Source of the DNA: Auanema rhodensis
Taxonomy: Eukaryota; Nematoda; Chromadorea; Rhabditida; Rhabditidae
Reading direction: 5' to 3'
Assembly (NCBI GenBank): GCA_964057225.1
Contig: OZ059899.1
Coordinates: 15,012,501 to 15,076,500, forward strand
Length of the DNA: 64,000 nucleotides
Position numbers and translations under genes: made by a program. The notes below the pieces were generated by a model. It did no database searches and was not told where the DNA came from. It saw nothing but the letters and a program-made list of their open reading frames with translations. Shown here in pieces: positions 13,501-25,900 of this stretch (position 1 is its first letter; every line of letters starts with the position of its first letter).

Positions 13501-14308
13501 TGAGGGTGAATGAATTATGTGACGACCACAAGATAGAGAAGACTACATCCATGAAATATGATGGTTACGTGTATATAGTTAATTGGCAACGGAAAAAGAG
13601 TATGTATGTGCGGATGGAACAGAAAGAAAAATGAGAATAAGCAGGTATACTTCGGGTTATAACTGACATTTAGAGAATGCTGGAGTGCTAGATGATGAGT
13701 ACGTCATCAAAGAACTGCAAGCATGTTCCAATTATGAATTTATGCTTGATGTAATGTTCTTGAACAAGCAAATGAGAAGCGAAAATGGAAAGAAATCAAG
13801 TTGTGACTCAAGATTCAGATACCACGAGATAGCGTCTGATGACAGGATTTAGATGAAACTGTCACATATGACGTACGTCTTGTGCCAAGCCGTCAGTCAG
13901 CAGGTGCCCGACAAGTTCGGCTTTAACTACATCAGAGATTGCTTGGTGGGCGACATGATGCATCTGGCAAATTAGCTGAAGAGTTACGAGAAAATAAAGA
14001 AGAGAGACAAGTTGGTTGAATAGGTGGATGAGAGAGTATCGCTTGTATGTTGTCTATCGCAAGATGGAATTCATGAAAAGGTCGAGACAAAGGTCGAATG
14101 TGTGTGGATGAGGTAAACAGTGCCGTGATGTTATACTCAGAAACCTCTGAATATTCTTTAGACAAAACGCGATGACAAACACAAACAGGAGTAAAGAGTA
14201 GTAAGTGGAGGTTGAAGACAGATAGTTCTTTCATTCAATTCATTGACTAGGAAGTGTTGTTCGAAACAACAAAAATATAAGAAAATTGCTCGAACTACAA
14301 AGAGAAAA

Positions 14309-14347
<39 letters not shown>

Positions 14348-17300
14348 AGAATTCATAGATTACAAGAGAGGACCGAAGAGGTTGTTTGTTATTAAGATTC
14401 TGAGCCAATAATACCAATATCATCACACATGTACACAACCTTAATACTGTTCAGTTCAAAATCTAGCACTTAGAACAGACCAGATTCCATTAAACGAACT
14501 CAATTCATAAGGAAAAGATTATTAAATATAGTTGTTGTTGACATGTGAAATGTGGTAGACGAAGTAGCTGAATGAATCTCCCTTCTAGTCCTCTCCTTTT
14601 TCCTCTCTCAATCTCCCTCTCTCTGTTTCGATGGGTGTTATGTATGACACCTCTCTTATCCAAATATGATTTTATAATGAACAATTGGAAATTCGTTTCA
14701 AGAGCCATAAATAGAAGTTTTTTTTGAGCAAAATCATCAGAATCTGTCACGATTCCATGATTATGACGAGGAATAATGAGATTTTCTAGTTGAGGGTAGC
14801 ATCAGCAAGATATTCAGAAGAGTATTTCATCTGACAACTTTCAGATGGAAGAATGTTAAAGAAAATGAAAATCTGTTTTCTTTTTCAAAAAGGACAATAG
14901 ATGAAGATGGAGAAGAAGAAAGAGCAAGCTGATGAGAGAAGGATGAGGGTGAACAGCTGGTGAAGACGATATTCCTATTAGTCAGCTGAAAAAGCCTCAT
15001 CTAAGGGAATGGCGAGAATGACCAAATTTCGATATTTCACTAAGCTTTGCTGAATATAATATCTTCGTGTCTCTTGTAAGCTTCAGCAAATCGTCAATTG
15101 TTTCTATCTCAGCTGGTATGCACTCGAAGGAAACAGTCAAGGTTGTCATTGAGCGTCTAACACGATACATCGTGAAGAACGAAGCTGTGCTTCAACTTAA
15201 TAAGTACTTTATGGTATTTGTGCAAAATAGAGCTGCATAAGCTGTATCTACAGTACAACATGAGGCTTGATAAGTTGTGAAAACACGATGAAAATCATAA
15301 TATCACGAGAGTATATGAAGAGAATATAAAGAAATTTAACGTCAACATCGACAACGTTTCAAGCACAATCAATAAATCTGATATGTCAATAAACTGGAGG
15401 AAGAAGTAGAAAACGGAAAGAATGCATGAAGTGAAGGATAGATAAAGAAATTGAAGACTTAATCTATGAATTATCTATCTGAATGTTTATAGATCTGATC
15501 AAGCTCAAGCTAAAGCAATAAGCTGTCAAGCCTTAATAAGAGAGCCTGAAGATCTGAATGATCATGGCGAAATGGAAAGAGGGTTGACCTCATCGATACG
15601 TGTCTGAGGTGTAACACGCCTTTTCACGTATAACAACACTAAACAAATTGAGGACACAACTGACAAGAATGAAAAAAATGAAGAAGAAAGACGAAAAGAA
15701 AAGGAGGTGAACAACAAAAACAATGGGCACTGTTTTTGCGTCAGACGTCAGAAGACATTAACAGTTAGAATGGAAAGAATTCTGAGGTGAATGAGAGAAG
15801 AGCAAAAGCAGAGAGATGAGTGAGAGAGTGAGACGAAGAGAGAATATAATCGTCTTCATTCAACATCTATTGGTAATCATCATCACATCATCCTCCAAGC
15901 TCAGGCAGAATCTCAAACATGCCTGTTATAGAACGATATTCATTGGCACAGTCAAACAACATGAGATTGGCAAATGTTGAGTCGGTTAGAAGAAGACACA
16001 TTGAATGGTCTAAAGAGAACAAGGGACAGTAATGGAGTAAAGGAGTCAAGACCTTGAAGACCTTGGGGTTGTGCTGAATCGACGTCGATTATGGTTTCGT
16101 GGATGTTCAACGAACATAACCACCTGATCGTCAAGCGTGTCTCCATCTGTCGGTCGTTGTCTCTTTACTCCTACTTTTCCCTTTTTTCCTTTTTTACGTC
16201 TTTCCTCGAAATTCCGTTGTACACTTCATCCACCTTTCATCTCTTTCTCTCATTTCAGCAGTCAGCCATATATTGTAATTCGTTGACTATTTCTGAGAAT
16301 TTCTAAACTTTGACAACTATTTGGCTAAGCAGTGTTCACAGTCAGAAGTTCAAATTGTGCTTCTAAAATTCAAATAACTTCATATCGTCCTCAGAATCAT
16401 ATAGTGCATTGACGCTGAAGAATTAGAAGATATCTATAATCCAGACCTCTATTGACATGATCACTTCACGTAAAATATCGCCAGAAGCCGTTTATCAACT
16501 TATCTTCTTCAGTTGTCGACACAAATCTAGTTCACTTGAACATTCATAATGTCTCAACTTCTGAATGGTTACGTAGAAGCAATTCATAAGGCTGAATCAG
16601 TCAGACAACCCATTTTCCATTACAAAACGATCGTTTGAAGACCGTTTAGGAATTACAGCTCAGGAAAGACATGTCCAATCAGAGGGATCATAATGTAAAG
16701 AAGTGTTAGTTGCACGCCGACTAGTTTTTCAGAAGTTAATCCGCCCTTCAGCATCAGCATCGTCTTAACGCCAATCAACGACAGCATTCGCGTGTCGTAG
16801 CGATCATGAAGGTGCAACTAATGGCACTGACGACGACGAGTGTCCTCATCATCTGTCTTCCGTATATTCTTAAACATTTTCATCTTCTTTTGTGTTTTTT
16901 GGTCGTTTTGGCAATGAAAACAAGATGAAAGTAAAGCATTTAGCGTTATGTTTGCTTATGGAAACCTTTAAATACGTCGGAGTTTCAAGTTATCAGTAAC
17001 GGAAACGAATACTTGTTGACCACTGACACACGACCACAGAATCATCGTCATTCAGCGTATGTCAATCAAACATATTTTGAAGTTTAATCTTCGTGTTTTC
17101 CTGATCAACTATAACGAGTGTGTAGGCGGATCGAAGTATAATTAGACTCTGTAATGGAAACAGATACATTTGCTGGTAATATTTAAGAGAAAATGATGAT
17201 CAAAATCAATTGGTGAATTGAAAAAAACCATTTTCCATCTTTTTTTCACAAAAGAAGTTTCCAGAAACATAATGAAATGCAGCAAAAGTAGGTGTAAGAG

Positions 17301-20300
17301 ATCATAGATGATGAGGAGGTGTATGAGATACGATAGAGAAATGCAAAAAGCTTCTAACTTCAGCACACTACTACGGTTGTTTGTTCGTCCGTTTCTCTTC
17401 GTATATTTAACTATTTCGTCTTGTTGTTTCATTCATTCATCTAACTATCCTTCTATCCTCTCTCTCAATCCTGAAAAACGTAGAATGTGAGGGGGGGAGG
17501 TAGGAAAGGAGCAGACGATAAGCTTTGATGAGAGACTCTAAATCGCACATGCCAATAGAATGTTTTAGAAAACAGCATCAGCGAAACAGCGAAAGAGCAT
17601 GGCTGATCTGAAATCTCTTTAACTTGATCTACTCCACTATCTATCGCTTATCCTCTCATTTTCATCCATTGGGCCATCTAGTTCTCAACGCTAGTCAACT
17701 CTCGTGGCACAACCTATGAAGCCTCGTTAACTCGTTCACTCTCTGTGTTGATTTCTTCTGATCGGCAGAAGAAGTCTCTCCTTAACGCATGTTGTCTGAT
17801 ACAGATGCGGGGGAGAGGGTAACGCGACTAAGAGAATGAAGAGAGAATAGAAAGAGGTTGGAGGGAGATATCAGAATTGACGAGAGAAAGATGAAGCGAA
17901 TAGTGTAAAGTAAATAGAAGAGCCGAAGAGCAGAAGAAGAACAAGAAGAAGAAGAAAAAGAAAAAGAAGAGAGAAGACACACACGGCTAATAATTATTGG
18001 TTGAAAAGAAGAAAATGAACAACTATTGAACGTAGCAAAAATCGGGGATCTTATATATGACTAAATCGGCTTCAAAATTATCAAATAAGGACAATGAATA
18101 ACATGGAGCCTCAATAATCATTGTTGTAATTTAATTATTTCTATCTTCTTCCTATCTATATTTATGTACTTTTAGAAAAGCTTTGGTAAAAGAGAAGATA
18201 CAAACTACGATGAATCAAGGTGTCAAAAGCCTCAAATTTCAAAGAAAAAACAGAAACGTAAGAAAGAGAATAACACTAAAATGGAAATATAGGAATGAGT
18301 AGTAGAGGTTCGTAATGTGATGATGAGAAGCATCATACAGTCGTTACACGGTCGACTAATTCAAATTCCTATCTTTGCCTTGCTGGTAAACGAATGATGA
18401 CTAGAAGACGTTCTATGATATGGCCCACATGAAGAGAGTTATCTAGAGAGAGCAGAGAAAAAACACTTTTCAACTATATGAGCATCATAAATGGAATTGA
18501 TTGATTTCAAAATGGAATGTCATCTTAGCTGGCTGACAAACATGGTACAAGATAAGACCATTTCATGTTCAGATGGAAGGCAGACGCCGGCCAGCTTACG
18601 ATTTGATAATAATTGAATGATATCATATTTTGAAGGCAGGACACGTAAGTCCAATAAACAAACCTTATTTGCATGTGTATTGTGCTTATGGCTCTGTGAG
18701 CGTACGAAGGATTCTGAAGATCTGTTGCACACAAAAAGTCAGAAGAATTCACGACGTTACGACGAGTATGTAATTCATAAGCAGAATCGTTTAATTTGAC
18801 TGTCGTCATCGTAACCTCGCTAACTGCTTCTGAGAGAACTTGGAAAACGAACTCACCTCTTGGACCTTCTTCTCCTTCTCTTCGAGTTGGGAAGTGGCAG
18901 CAGCGAGGTCTTCCTGCAATTCAAATTCAATCATATATGACTTCGATGACATAACTAACCTGGGCCTTGTCGAGATCATTCTCGGTTTGGACCATCTTCT
19001 TTTGGGTATCACGGAGTTCTTCCTCGGCTCTCTCGAGCTTCTCAGTGATTTGGCGGACTTTTTCTTCAGCGGCATCGGCCCGATCGAGAGCGTTGTCCTA
19101 AATCGAATTCATTATGAGAATTACAGTTTACATAAGTTCAAAACATCGATATAAACTCATCAAAACAACGAATATCATATGTTCAAGTATTCTCAAATAT
19201 ATTTCCTATAATCATATGTTCATTAGAGCTTGTCAAGTTTTCAAGTTGGATTACCCTTCTCTGTTCCCCCACGAGAGTATTTCGTACGATTATTATTATT
19301 ATATGATGAGGTGCCAGTAAAAAGCCAACAACACTTTGCTTTTTCAAAATTTTAAACTTTTCTCTTCAAAAAACTTTTTTTAATTGTATCTTTGTCCCTG
19401 TTCTACCTTCATACAACAAAAGCTTCTCTTTCTCTCATTATTCTCAGAATTTCTGGTTGCCAACAGCAGTAGTTGAATTCACCGAAGGCAGGAGCAGATC
19501 CCGGGCAGATGGGTCCCAAGATTCATCCCACAGAAACAGAAAAGAGAGCGATAATGTAAGAGACAAGGTAAAGAAAGCAAGAGAGAGGGAGGAATGGGAG
19601 TGAGAGAGAGAACGGGAGAGAAGGTGGATGAAGAAGTGAGGCATAGATTATGTTGTAACGAAGAAAAGATTACAACTCGTAGAGAGTTATTTCTTCTTCT
19701 TCACATCCCCCCCATTCCCAACATCTCTGGTTATCTCTCTCCCTCCATCCTTTAAACTGCTTCTTCGTTTTTGTCGGATAGTCAGAACCTCTTGCAATTC
19801 CTTGCTATTTCTGATCATTTCCCGATCATCAGAGAACAGATCGCCATCTTGGTTTAACGATTCCCTTAGGTGGCAATCCTAACTATCTCTTTGTCTTTGT
19901 CTTTGTCTTTATCTCACCTTTCAACATTTCCCTTCCTTTCACATTAATATCTCCTTGTTTCTCTCTTTCTCTCTCTCTATGTCTTTACCCCTCTCTCTCT
20001 CTTTACTTCTTATAACCTTAATACTTTTCTTCAATGAATACTACATAAAGCTTAAAAAGAATTGTGATCAATAGGTTATAAATGGGACAATTTGATATAA
20101 AAGATGAATGATCATCCACTTTCTTCTCATTCAACTCATCAATAACCGTATATATCAACACGTTCTAAGGGCTCAAAGAAAGCAAAGAAATCCGAACTTG
20201 GTTTAGTAAAGGTTCTCAGCCCCTTACCCTCCCACCAATCACTCTTTCGTATATATTCTTGAAGCGTTCGAGTTTGTCCTGCTAAAAACATATTTTTCCA

Positions 20301-21605
20301 ACGTTTTCCCTCCCTCATCCCTTGGATACATCACAACGATAATACAACAAAACTTTTGAGATGGCTATGATGCCGTGAAGACGAAGTGCACACTATTTCC
20401 ACACAAAAACTATTTTACAGCTTTTGTGGTAGCCATTGAGCCAATGAGCTCCAGCAGTAGCACATCTTGAAAACGAAATTTCACGCATGTAAAGTTAGAA
20501 AACGGATAATTCCCTCTCTCTCTCACCCTCTCTCTCTGTGAGAGTACCTTCCTCATGACAAAGTCTATCAGCCAGCTGGCTTGTGTTCGTTGTGTATTTC
20601 TCTTTACATACTACAAAAATTATTTTTGAAGGAGGAGAAGCACGATAGCTATTCGCTTCCCATCTAGCGTAGGCGTTCGTATGTTTCTTGATATTATGAT
20701 CTCACAGAGACATGGAAGAGAGAGCGAGAGACAGCGGGCTAAAGATGTAACCAGGCTCATACACCCCAGACAAACAGAGAGGGAGTAATGGCTGTTGCCG
20801 TTGGCAGTACCGATGATAAAGAAAAGATGAGTTTGTGGATGTCTTAGCTTAAAGACTGAACATGATTCTCTTTCATTTCTATCTATCTCTCACTCTCTCT
20901 CTAGCATATCAAAACGAAAGACGACGTCGGTGAAAAGCAGACCCGGCAGGCAAGAGACACAGGGCCAACAGCAGCTGCTGAATCACAATCCGACACACAC
21001 ATACAAAAAAACCAGAGATAGGAAGAGAGAAACAAAAGCAAAATCAAGGACTAAATCGTACTAGGGCCATGTTCAGTAGACAATCCAATCAAAATCGGTA
21101 TTCTTGTGTGGTGCAAATGTTCAATGAAATCAAGAATAGAAGACCCCACACCCCTATATATGATTTGGCCAAGGTCTATCTTGAATAGTGATATCTCTTA
21201 ATGCTTATTAAAAACTTGAGAATAAACATTAAAATAAATTTAAAAGTTTTGTAAAATAAGTAGAAAATAAGCCGTTCATTGATAAACTGAGCATATTTCA
21301 AAGGCTATTCTGTAAGAGTACCGAAAATTTAGAAGTAAATTTCGGTCACAGTTTACAGAAAAATGGATTATCGAAAAATTACAGAATATAGTTTTGATAA
21401 AACAATTGCATTTCTGAATTTTTTGATTCTAAACCCTCACAAGCTCCCGAAAAATACTTGAGAATATTGAAAATACCGATATTTTTGCTTCAAAAGATAC
21501 AGAATGAAAAAAATAAAAGAAAAAACACGAAATCCCATATTTGGTATAACTTTCGCTGACCTTCTCGATCTTCATGGCCTGCATCTTCTTCTTAATGGCG
21601 TCCAT
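879..21605 (-). CDS. lev-11: Tropomyosin, distal-promoter long isoforms (LEV-11/TMY-1 type)
   Basis: Encodes tropomyosin, the coiled-coil dimer that lies along actin filaments and controls myosin access in muscle and other cells. Exon order on the minus strand: 21561-21605 (start [15 protein letters not shown]), 18960-19097, 18857-18913, one 134-nt exon (7659-7792 or 7491-7624), one 118-nt exon (6830-6947, 6430-6547 or 5914-6031), 5444-5514, one 139-nt exon (4893-5031, 4445-4583 or 3995-4133), 3635-3704, and one terminal exon (2459-2541, 1908-1990 or 879-961). Phases agree at every junction, and each choice gives exactly 284 residues, the canonical length. The canonical choice ends in FQELSGY. 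A 5'UTR acceptor (tttgcag) lies 33 nt upstream of the ATG. A second start exon at 8930-9085 gives short isoforms. Family assignment is certain; which exon combinations are used in vivo cannot be read from DNA. Confidence 0.96.
3635..3704 (-). other. lev-11: Constitutive 70-nt tropomyosin exon
   Basis: Codes [20 protein letters not shown] then RLE plus the first base of the next Asp codon, with acceptor ttccag and donor gtacg. All three terminal exons complete the split codon as Asp. No second copy is visible, so this is a shared exon. The 70-nt length is the classical length for this exon in animals. Confidence 0.94.
3995..5031 (-). other. lev-11: Cluster of three 139-nt alternative tropomyosin exons
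   Basis: Three equal-length exons in the same phase: 4893-5031 ([20 protein letters not shown], ending QLDFRLKE), 4445-4583 ([20 protein letters not shown], ending KQAVNQ) and 3995-4133 ([20 protein letters not shown], ending RTISARLKE). Each has an AG acceptor and a GT donor. The 139 nt equals the sum of the 76- and 63-nt exons of vertebrate tropomyosins, so the two are fused here. The middle exon shares only the heptad pattern with its neighbours and has A/T-rich codons. The two outer copies differ mainly in their last third, a region that in this family affects troponin and actin contacts. Confidence 0.92.
5444..5514 (-). other. lev-11: Constitutive 71-nt tropomyosin exon
   Basis: A single exon coding [20 protein letters not shown] then AGE, ending in AA before the donor gtacg. 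The final partial codon is completed as Asn by the two canonical 139-nt exons (first base C) or as Lys by the divergent one (first base A). It has no second copy in the window, so it is shared by all isoforms. The 71-nt length is conserved in animal tropomyosin genes. Confidence 0.94.
5914..6947 (-). other. lev-11: Cluster of three 118-nt alternative tropomyosin exons
   Basis: Three exons of identical length and phase: 6830-6947 ([20 protein letters not shown]...), 6430-6547 ([20 protein letters not shown]...) and 5914-6031 ([20 protein letters not shown]...). Each begins with one base completing Arg, ends with Glu, and has its own AG acceptor and GT donor. The 5914-6031 copy matches the standard body-wall sequence of nematode tropomyosin. 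The middle copy is clearly more divergent and uses A/T-ending codons. 118 nt is also the classical length of this exon in animal tropomyosin genes. Only one can be used per mRNA, because including two would shift the frame. Confidence 0.92.
7491..7792 (-). other. lev-11: Mutually exclusive 134-nt tropomyosin exon pair
   Basis: Two exons, 7659-7792 and 7491-7624, both exactly 134 nt and both starting [11 protein letters not shown]. The first continues [20 protein letters not shown] and the second [20 protein letters not shown]; both end with CG, completed as Arg by the next exon. Only 34 nt (7625-7658) separate them. That is shorter than any other intron in the window, so joining the two is probably impossible, and joining them would also break the frame. 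They are therefore mutually exclusive. Both use G/C-ending codons typical of a strongly expressed gene. Confidence 0.93.
8930..9085 (-). CDS. lev-11: Internal first exon of short tropomyosin isoforms
   Basis: A 156-nt exon opening at ATG 9085 and coding 52 residues that begin [20 protein letters not shown] and end KKRED before a GTAAGT donor. It ends on a codon boundary, so it splices in frame to either 134-nt exon, replaces the first three exons of the long form, and yields 256-residue tropomyosins. This closely resembles the internal-promoter start of the short C. elegans muscle tropomyosins, from memory of that family. A possible 5'UTR acceptor (actcttag) lies 26 nt upstream, so the true cap or trans-splice site may be in the preceding several hundred bases. 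Use of this exon implies a second promoter inside the long intron 3. Confidence 0.93.
10553..10589. repeat. (GA)n microsatellite in tropomyosin intron
   Basis: About 37 bp of GA dinucleotide on the plus strand, hence a (UC)n tract in the tropomyosin pre-mRNA. It lies inside the long intron upstream of the internal first exon. Confidence 0.93.
11617..11640. repeat. (GAT)n trinucleotide run
   Basis: Eight GAT units in a row after TTTCA, in a tropomyosin intron. A looser GAT/GAC-rich context surrounds it. Confidence 0.9.
14312..14344. repeat. (GA)n microsatellite in tropomyosin intron
   Basis: About 33 bp of GA dinucleotide on the plus strand, within the same 11-kb tropomyosin intron; (UC)n in the transcript. 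Confidence 0.93.
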
Positions 21606-22926
21606 TTTGGCGGTTTGTTAGGTAGATTGGGGGTGCAGCTGCAAACGACACAAGCGGAGACACTGGTTAGAAACCGGGTGGAATAGCCGGAGGGCATCGG
21701 CAGCATCAAGCTCCGCCCATAGGCATCCGGAGTTTGTCTGTTACCCTATCTCAACTTCTATGCTATCTCGTGACCAGACATCCTGCCATACCGTATGCCA
21801 GTTGGCATCTTTAACTGTCAAATTCTCCACATTTACACAATCTTTTGCACCAAATCCATTTCTTCGGACTCTGGGTCCAACAGCCGTGCTCTCTTAAGCT
21901 GACTATCTATCTCGATTCTTTTTTCCCTGTATCCGTGCCGAAGCAAAAGAAGAAGAATAAGAAAAGTCTGAGGAGGAGAATGAGGAGGAGGTAGTGATGT
22001 TAGAGCTACTGATGTTAGGGAGCATCCAATCAGGCTCAGAACATCTTGGCTAGGCTTAGAGGCAACAGATAACACGGGGGTGGTTTCTCTGGTATTCTCT
22101 CCCATTTTTTCCCTTATCTCCATCTCCCTCACCTCTCTGTCAAGAAATACATCTACACAGCAATAGCTCGTGCACATTCGTCTTTCCAACTACGTTCTAC
22201 ATCTCTATCACTCTCCAGATTTGTTGAAACTCGGTGGATTATTTTCATCTCGCTACTTCTTCGAGCCTTCCTCCCACACCTCCGCCTCCTCAATATCTAA
22301 CCGTCTGGTTCATAGGAGCTCATTGGTCTAGATAGTGGGGGCTTTGATGAACAAGACCAAATTTCAGCACTACGTAAAATAAGAAAAGAATCGTCACTTT
22401 CAAGATAAGATAGAGGGAATTGGAGGGATATAGAGAGATAGAAGAATTAGATTGAAAGAGATAGACAGATGCTAATATCTTCAAAAAAAGAGGGATTTCG
22501 AGCTTCGAACGTCAGATGTGTCCACCTCAAATGTACGATTACTTCGAAACTTAATCAAATGATTTCAGAATACAGAAATATGAAAATAACCAGATACCTG
22601 TAGCCTTAATTACTTTGGAAACACACTAATCACAATTAATATTAAATACTTCTTATTTAATAAGCAAAACTTGAACATGATTCTTAAACTTAACATACTT
22701 AACTTGAAGATATATTTATTACTACAAGTGATAACTTGCTTTTTCTTTTTAAAATACAATACAAAGTATGAAAATAGAAGTAATAATTTCGATAAATAAT
22801 AAGTTGTTTCTATATTAAACCATATTGTGCAGCTGTTTACATCTTCTGAACTAATGTATATCAAGCTACAGAACACTATTTTCAACTTCTCTGATATTTT
22901 CTTCCCTAAAAGGTTGTTAATTACTT
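19098..22926. other. Tropomyosin intron 1 and upstream promoter region
   Basis: 19098-21560 is intron 1 of the long isoforms. 21606-22926 runs from the first coding exon to the 3' end of the next gene and should hold the distal promoter. The content is AT-rich with CT-rich microsatellite patches (for example 19965-20003 and 20515-20540). I saw no additional exons and no convincing promoter motif by eye. Confidence 0.55.
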
Positions 22927-25900
22927 TATAAAAAGACTAAGAAGTATATAACTCTTACCAAAACATGACCATCTCCTTCAAAATGAAGCGGACGACAGAA
23001 TATCAACCCGGCTTGTCCACCACAAACAACTATCGGACTATAAGTTTGGAAATTACCTTCCATGAAATCAAATGTCAAAGACTTACTTTTCAAATTTATT
23101 TGTACCTACAGCGTTCAAAGATTCAATTCTAGAATCAATAGCTGCATATTCCATAAGTGAACCATCCTGAAAACAGAATTCATTTCAACTCGACATAAGC
23201 TATAGTTCGAAAAAGGCCAAACAACCCGAGAAACAATACGTCGTATGCGTAAAATATTGCGAAAAAAAACACGTTCGAAGTTTCAAATATGAGAACAAGG
23301 CATTACAGATATGGTGATTGTTCTGACTCAAGTGATGAGAATACCCTTCGTGAGCTGAGCAATATATTCCGTTTCAGTATAACACATTGCATATCACCAT
23401 ATTTGTACGATGATTCTCCTATTTTCTCTTTAACTCTCTTACTATCTCTTCTCTCATTTTCGCTCTCTTCTTATTCTCTATGTTTCTTCCTGTAAAGCGA
23501 GAGAAAAGAAATATTTTCTAGTACTTTATCAGAACAGGCGCGTTGCCACCTGCTTATAGGCCTCGATTCCTCACGGCAAACGCCTGACAGGGACTAACAC
23601 AGACAAACAGAAAAAGCTAAAGCCATCACAAAGATGTGTGACGAATACATGAACCAATACATACCTTAGGAACATCTGCTTGCATCTCCAGCCACAGATT
23701 TTCACAGATATCATCGTGAGATATTATGCTTTCTTTGATGTTAGTACTTTTCTCTTCATCGCTCGGCTTCATCAACCTTTTTCTGAAGACGTTCATTCAA
23801 ATTCTTTTAATACTAATTACGCTATCAAACCTCGTTAAGTGAAAAGATGTCTTCTTAAGACTGAACCCACAATCTATAATACTCCGATTGGCCGCCATCT
23901 TTCCATTAGCAGCAACTTGAAGCTAAAGCCATAGTAAAATTGTTCGCCGAACATACAGCAGATGACTAACCTGTCCATCAGCTCCACATGAGGCAACTAT
24001 ACCATTTATGGGTGATATAGATACATCCCATGTTTGCAAAAAATGGCTATAAAATCAACCACTGTTATAACTAATTTATAGCTTTGAGTCTCACGAACCT
24101 GTTCGCTAATGGAACAACGAAATACCCTTGTGATTGATTATCAGTAGATATATATGCTACTCCTGTTGTTTGAACATCTCCTGAAGCAGCATATTCAGAT
24201 TGGAATGCCAGCAGCCCTGGGAAAGTTCGTGGCTCACACATAACACGAGAACCTATACATGGTATCAATGCTCAGTCTGTTTTTTTTTGCGGTTTACATA
24301 CCAGCTGTTCGAACAGTTCCTTCTTCCAGTACACATTCCCAAGATCTTATATCATAAACTCTAACTAAGCGTTCTCGGAATGCTACCACCACTATAAAAT
24401 ATAGAAAAAAAGAATTACACTGTAAAAATCTAAAAATTACATTCGTATCCCTTTTGAAAGCAAACATCGATGGCAGGTGATCCCCAATCTGGATCTCGTA
24501 ATATGTGCGGTTCTTTAAAACTTGACGACAAGTCCCATGAAACTACTTCTCCTACATAGTAGTTAAACAGTTGTTATTATTTGTATGATGTAAAAAAATT
24601 ACCCGCAGCATTTGCAGCACAAACATGCTGAGATGCACCTTGTACACACCATGCAATCCGTACTATGGGGGGTTGATATGACTAAAAAATATAACAAGAA
24701 TTAAATAATGAAATATTCTGGAAATTACTTACTTCGCTCACCTCTGAGAGGTTATGTGAGTTGTTTCCAGCATTAACTTTTTCATTCGGCCTATTTTCCA
24801 CAGTGAGAATGATGTCAGGATTATGATAAACTACAGGCACATACTCACAATTCGCAGTATCAACACAATCCCTAGATATCCTGAAAAACATTTTGAATTC
24901 TAAGACAAGAAAGCCTAATTACCTATAAATTAAAACACATCCTTGAACTGTTCCTAATGCTATATATCCTATTAATTTATCATCTGAGTCAGTTTTTTTC
25001 CGATCTAGCCAAGTTCCGGATAAGATTTGACCGCGTTCTGATCGTAATATGAACCAAGGTTTGAAACCGGCCCTGAAAAAGTAAAATAATTTGAGATATG
25101 AATATGAAACTCAACTGTTTAGTAGAAGAATCGTGTGATAGTATCCAAAATTGGCAAAATCCGTAATCAGTTTTCCATGTCGGGGTTATTAAATCAACAT
25201 CACATTTGTAATTTAGAGTGAAAAATACTTCTTTTTCTTAAAAATTATATTTTATTATAAGATAAAATTATAAAATATGAAACATACTATCTTCAAATAA
25301 GTTAGGGGCAAATTTAATAGTATGCACAGGACCACCTACATAGCCGATTTTGGTAAAGCCTTCTTCGCCTTTTTCAGAATGGTCAATGGAAGTAGTTTCA
25401 AACAGTTTAAGCCTTTTAGCGCCTGGTGGGATACAATCTTCTGATGTAGCCTGAATTGTAATTAAAAGAATTAATTCATGATAATGAAACATACAGCAGC
25501 ATTCGGTGAAACATTCTTAAATGACACAGAAGTTTTACTTGTATCGAGGTAATAGCTAGGACTAAATGACAAATATTATTAAATTATAATAAAGAAGATG
25601 ACCTTACTTTTCAAGTTTGTCAGTCCATACATCGTTTATGTTTTTCAACGCATCACAAAGTTCTCCTTTGCCTTTGTCTGAGTCACTATACGATGCTGAT
25701 TTTGAGACGAAATCCGTATATCGTACCCAATCAGAAATACACGGAGGATTTGCTGAAATACCCGATTGAAGCTTCATAAATTATATCATGTCTCACAAGT
25801 TATTTCACTTTTTCGGAAACGGAAACGCAGGGCTCCCGAGGTTGACACCCGAACACGAGAAGATTCTGGCGGTATATATCCAGCAGATAAGGAAACTGGA

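Larger units (their letters stand above)
7793..18856. other. Large tropomyosin intron containing the internal promoter region
   Basis: About 11 kb between exon 3 and the 134-nt exons, interrupted only by the internal first exon. It contains (GA)n tracts near 10553-10589 and 14312-14344, a (GAT)n run near 11617-11640, an (AT)n run near 13309-13325 and a G11 run near 12535-12545. Short stretches with coding-like codon use (for example 8350-8443, 13853-13975 and 15118-15240) are listed as findings; none could be built into a gene. The internal promoter for the short isoforms should lie upstream (higher coordinates) of 9111. Confidence 0.6.

Noticed and set aside
13932-14234. 100-codon minus-strand frame in the tropomyosin intron
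   Set aside because: No homology, mixed composition, and it overlaps a better plus-strand coding-like island; not supported as an exon.
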